A DNA stretch of 18,543 nucleotides. It comes from WVWW01 sp041568335 (GTDB taxonomy: Bacteria; Acidobacteriota; Polarisedimenticolia; Polarisedimenticolales; Polarisedimenticolaceae). The stretch is taken from NCBI GenBank assembly GCA_041568335.1, contig JBFFZZ010000031.1, positions 1 through 18,543 on the forward strand, read 5' to 3'. The notes under the pieces are model-generated. The model did not search any database. It was not told the origin of the DNA and saw nothing but the letters and a program-made list of their open reading frames with translations. Made by a program: the position numbers and the translations under genes. This document shows, piece after piece, positions 17,101 to 18,543 of this stretch; position 1 is the stretch's first letter, and every line of letters begins with the position of its first letter.

Positions 17101-17736
17101 ATGTCGGTCGACGGCGGGGTCGCCGGCGGGGACTGGGACTCCAACGCACGGGTCTACCTGTGGGACGGCTCGACCCAGACGATCGTCAAGGACTTCGGCG
17201 AGGCGGATGCCAACCCGTACGACGTCACGGGGCTCTACACCGGTGGCGGCCAGTACTACGAGGTTCGCCTCGAGACCCAGGGCAACGAGACGCACCGCAT
17301 CACCAACGCGCAGATGGCGATCGCGCAGACCAGCTGCGACGTCTCCAACTGTGTGGCCGGCGTCGTGCCGCCGCCGCTCGGTGATGACGTGGTCGGCACC
17401 GGGATCCGCCTGAACAAGGGCGCCGGGGCCAACGACCTCGACATCACGTTCGACAACGTGACCTGCTCGGAGGACCACGCGATCGTCGTCTATGGCAACA
17501 TCGGCGACTTCACCGGCTACCAGGGCGCGGTCGATGCCGGCTGCAATCTGGGCGCCAGCGGCAGCGGAACCTTCACGCACGCCGGGGACAACGTCTGGTT
17601 CAACGTGCTGTGGGTGACCGGCGACGACAAGGCGGGGCACCCGGGTTACGACAGTGGTCCGTTCATCCGGCCGTGGAATGCGGTGGGACTCTGCGGCGCC
17701 ACATCGGACGATCAATCGGATCCGGTCTGCAACTAG
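11191..17736 (+). CDS. Giant exported multidomain protein (2181 residues) with a propeller-like domain and repeated modules
   Basis: Residues 1-28 are a signal peptide (MIRRFGSSALCLSIATIAML, likely cut after SSSA). Residues ~30-250 are a low-complexity linker region. Residues ~255-676 resemble secreted beta-propeller-like proteins: PPDPIMAAGRSHVVAVVNS, FDPFIDYDEEADRFVMG (from 316) and a repeated hydrophobic VYIS pattern. Then comes a unit present twice. Domain A (~677-794 and ~1208-1296) shares SGDSET/TGDSET and a closing DC. Domain B (~795-935 and ~1297-1432) is Ig-like; its second copy has an acidic loop (DDGNGDGDPHADQNE). Domain J (~936-1207 and ~1433-1686) is jelly-roll-like, with FEADAQGF or DFDGAQPAGW. 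A third B (~1687-1806) follows. Two short modules (~1906 and ~1981) share PYDV and QY. A terminal domain (from ~2065) has GTGIRLNKGAG and many cysteines. No LPXTG, PEP-CTERM or catalytic triad is seen. An adhesive or structural surface role is inferred. Confidence 0.9.
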   Translation: MIRRFGSSALCLSIATIAMLATTTSSSATDEGSNARPSSTRGPQPAASSSGGQCRAPIGPGAESSIGRAVIERSAPGTWRRDLKFSDPVVRRPNSGAGTVISPEGPTPLRKPGGGRWLEGYRPTTPKAQAEYKQWLEDNATVGSIETKMLRSDEVPSYQDNLFNPQMAQKGGGTPTEYIVRTDVATASVVDPKTMPLRAAAEKDKPQSDFNRSGLTHDQYRELKELAANRTEETVGAQDADLTPATRAPSPLIMSFDAIGAQGGVPPDPIMAAGRSHVVAVVNSHYQVYDKTGAALTGVIAVDDLFATVPQCIGTFDPFIDYDEEADRFVMGMDDFAGNDSYFCIAATQTGDPTGAWNVYSFRSDVMVPTTGSDFPHMGIGLDAVYISANMFNDGGGYSHIRVWAVSKTDLYAGTPLTVAEANLSSSPYFTAQPVKIHGFLSGGWPAPGTPHYFVSHNGSSTVRLWSWTDPFNLAPAMYGDVSSTNNGAPPNAPELGGGTLNDTSTADFLDAEYRGGFLYTTRAVFCNIGGGAAESCIDWLKIDVSGASPSLAEQQSGGAYGSANQFRYYPDISVDRAENIAIGYTKSASTTYTEVWVTGREFGDPVGTLQTETQQRAGLGNYTDGVGCGGTCDRWGDYSGMTVDPDGCTFWYIGEFSDGGFAAWETSIGAYKFPSCSVESLVNLSKATFNCGEELTVTVDDSTALTEAEVSAQTVVTTSSGDSETIPVGKWQGSGCTGNACTQWSSKLPTSGDAGANDDGVVNVADSGTITVDYTDLHPGHSNQSRTVNVDCQTRFDDGGFLIDGGCENGEGTELYREYLDAGELIAYTAGFFNPPSAPALTDVRASLSLTGDAASMVTIYNPTVEVGPVGQGQLGGAVFYLLVDPGVDTASLRMTPLSLNINLTSPADGFTVPQVLVQDQFVQADDNIVELSECFNFEADAQGFTNERYEFSYTCGSAEGCIPTRVVNTVVAPWTRGGGCFSETRTDQPDPSCDVGGTFAFKSNFNLNSCTPFDQSNNELTDDLLYSPIFSPVNTGDAGTNQPWQFRWKYADWFFFSEHEDASGQTGAAYAHFWDDNYTGPVDPDPNENETYPWFLGFFTYGNQDWDSGTPWDPMNPPANYDSVNFPATASGEATPGLNWRWVHELFDTDFGGDPEATVALNGTAIDNMQLVYDQYHLMEQIGICSGAAGTVAFDQFAYYECPGGDLGVAVLDANAGASVTVTVTSDGTGDSETFSIAGGGPNYEGTMAYSTSDGTAADDGILYVTPQDTVRVSYDDTNPVETVTNAAFIDCPGGNVVVVGVAGLQDDGNGDGDPHADQNETVDLSLTLRNDTSGPLTNVKAVISTNDPSIGCILKAEASFGTITPNGGTASNNLATDPFTFQVADLAAQCTDPGTTPTPSFDVFITADGLIAADAPQAFSLRLDVNDLGSTVVLTEDFDGAQPAGWTHGVGPGDEDGVLGNGAGGLPCSPYGDNWFWRNSGGNTGGGFFCWNDPADNFPNGTYDDLLDAELISPAIVIPAGGTSATLTFDHEYKFADANNPPLLADGAVVYYRVNGGAWIKIDSLPYDGPLIWNTYCNPLCNGGESLFDASPPATIDCSTENNNNGENVFNREFNATVNWTTAQATVLGLSGADTIEFRWRVGSMNGATAFGLDTSGGYGLDNVQVDSNSQECDSAVVVPSNTCSLGFESASNLTQQCGDGDSLVEPGEEWSVDVRLINDTESTAVNTVADLTVNAGGVQATVSGNPGQYGTLAPKAKASETYSFIVDQGATCVDDIDFDVTNIMDNATMHPDELNAFAVQVGGVGVQETGFQGTDPLDSFGAIAGSIVSPQFSLVSADTATLSYDFQALFAPGTEIASQDTPLNNVISNSAQSTLSPEFNIETTTTTAASVSWTSLISNNVDRCTRVTLFAPGGASTILKNLLEPPAIPYDVLAFYNTNGPGQYTIELFDSGGGGCQGSSSLAGTTMSVDGGVAGGDWDSNARVYLWDGSTQTIVKDFGEADANPYDVTGLYTGGGQYYEVRLETQGNETHRITNAQMAIAQTSCDVSNCVAGVVPPPLGDDVVGTGIRLNKGAGANDLDITFDNVTCSEDHAIVVYGNIGDFTGYQGAVDAGCNLGASGSGTFTHAGDNVWFNVLWVTGDDKAGHPGYDSGPFIRPWNAVGLCGATSDDQSDPVCN

Positions 17737-17763
17737 ACCGCACCCGAGATCACGACGCCTGAG

Positions 17764-17796
17764 ACGGCGGGAGCGCAGGCTCCCGCCGTTTTCTTA
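17764..17796 (+). terminator. Intrinsic terminator after the giant gene
   Basis: ACGGCGGGAGC (17764-17774) and GCTCCCGCCGT (17779-17789) form a perfect 11-bp stem with a GCAG loop, followed by TTTTCTT overlapping the stem end. It starts 28 bases after the stop at 17736. The T-run is on the + strand only, so it mainly ends the giant gene, although it lies just beyond the stop of the convergent dehydrogenase gene. Confidence 0.9.
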
Positions 17797-18543
17797 GCGC
17801 GGCCGGAGGGTGTTCTCGATTCGCCGCACCGCGACGTGGTGCGGTGATTCTCCGCATTCGGCCGCCTCGGCGAAAAGATCGCTCAGTCCCGTACCGATGG
17901 CATCGATGCGGCGGCCCAGCCGCTCCTCGTCGGTCACCCCGCTGTTGATCAACGCAAAGGCGAGCGCACCCCCGCCGTTGGCGATGAAGTCGGGCGCGTA
18001 GAGGATGCCGCGCTCGTGGAGCCGGTCGGCGTCCTGCTCCTCGGCGAGCTGGTTGTTGGCGGAGCCCGCCACGGCGCGGCAGCGCAGCCGGCGAATCGTC
18101 TCGGCGTCGAGGGTCGCTCCCAACGCGCACGGAGCGTACAGATCGCATTCGGTATCGTAAACGGCCTCCGCGGGGATGCCGGTTGCCCCCAGCTCGGTGG
18201 CCAGGTCGGCGAGGCGCGTTTCATCGATATCGGAAAGCAGAAGGACCGCCCCGTCCGCCTCGAGGCGCCGCGCCAGCGGCTCGCCGACATCCCCGAGGCC
18301 CTGGATCAGCACGCTTCGACCCTCGAGCGAATCCGAACCGAAAACAGCCCGCAGCGTCGCCCTGATCGCCGCTGCCACACCACGCGCCGTGTAGGGCCCG
18401 GGGTCGCGCGTCGTCCTGTCCTCGTCGACCCCGTGAACGAACGAGGTGACCTCCGCCAGGACACGCATGTCGTCGTCGGTGGTGCCCAGATCCCGTCCCG
18501 TGGAGAACACGCCCCGCAGCGACTCGATCAGTCGGCCGTAGTC
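17794..18543 (-). CDS. Leucine-dehydrogenase-like (Glu/Leu/Phe/Val) amino acid dehydrogenase, 5' end missing
   Basis: About 249 C-terminal residues are visible; the frame stays open to the right edge (DYGRLIESLRG precedes the internal GTG at 18510), so the gene continues outside. The sequence follows leucine dehydrogenase closely: STGRDLGTTDDDM, DPGPYTARGV, FGSDSLEGRSVLIQGLGDVG (NAD-binding GxGxxG), LLLSDID at the end of the second Rossmann strand, CDLYAPCALG, AVAGSANNQL and YAPDFIANGGG. The acidic residue after the second strand suggests NAD+ rather than NADP+. The family deaminates branched-chain or aromatic amino acids reversibly to 2-oxo acids. The catalytic lysines would lie in the missing N-terminal half. 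Exact substrate preference (leucine, valine or phenylalanine) cannot be told. It converges on the giant gene with 57 bp between stops. Confidence 0.92.
   Translation of the reverse strand, partial: DYGRLIESLRGVFSTGRDLGTTDDDMRVLAEVTSFVHGVDEDRTTRDPGPYTARGVAAAIRATLRAVFGSDSLEGRSVLIQGLGDVGEPLARRLEADGAVLLLSDIDETRLADLATELGATGIPAEAVYDTECDLYAPCALGATLDAETIRRLRCRAVAGSANNQLAEEQDADRLHERGILYAPDFIANGGGALAFALINSGVTDEERLGRRIDAIGTGLSDLFAEAAECGESPHHVAVRRIENTLRPR

Noticed and set aside
1..18543. Defence, phage, CRISPR or transposon content
   Set aside because: No transposase, integrase, Cas, nuclease-toxin pair, direct-repeat array or attachment site was seen on either strand.

Overview
The window is GC-rich, densely coding bacterial DNA with strongly G/C-biased third codon positions and several GTG or TTG starts. 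Three things hint at Acidobacteriota or a nearby lineage such as Thermoanaerobaculia or Myxococcota: a secreted VWFA protein, a bacterial S10 serine carboxypeptidase, and a giant secreted propeller/jelly-roll protein. This is an inference from protein style, not a phylogenetic result. I see no tRNA, rRNA, CRISPR array, insertion sequence, phage gene or recognisable defence cassette.

Left part (1-3514, + strand): the 3' end of a TPR protein; a small four-helix membrane protein of unknown function; then a probable operon of an exported S10 serine carboxypeptidase and a membrane-anchored calcineurin-like metallophosphoesterase, 6 bp apart.

Middle (3545-6813, - strand): a sigma-70 family protein that stops after region 3.1 and so lacks regions 3.2 and 4, followed 56 bp downstream by a secreted 814-residue VWA-domain protein. 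The VWA gene converges on the phosphoesterase gene.

A 198-bp divergent region (6814-7011) with a 17-bp palindrome separates the sigma gene from a + strand pair (7012-10571). The pair is a GT-C glycosyltransferase-like membrane protein with C-terminal TPRs and a second polytopic GT-C-like protein, overlapping by 4 bp. A small GYD-domain protein (- strand) follows.

Right part: a 315-bp divergent region (10876-11190) carries a 19-bp palindrome and a leader with a terminator-like hairpin. It precedes one very large gene (11191-17736) for a 2181-residue exported protein. That protein has a signal peptide, a propeller-like domain, a three-domain unit present twice, a duplicated C-terminal module and a terminal domain. 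A strong intrinsic terminator closes the gene. The window ends in a leucine-dehydrogenase-like gene (- strand) whose 5' end lies outside.

The best candidate for something new is the region-4-less sigma factor with its VWA neighbour. Next are the structured leader and modular architecture of the giant secreted protein. None of these is shown to be a new system from sequence alone.
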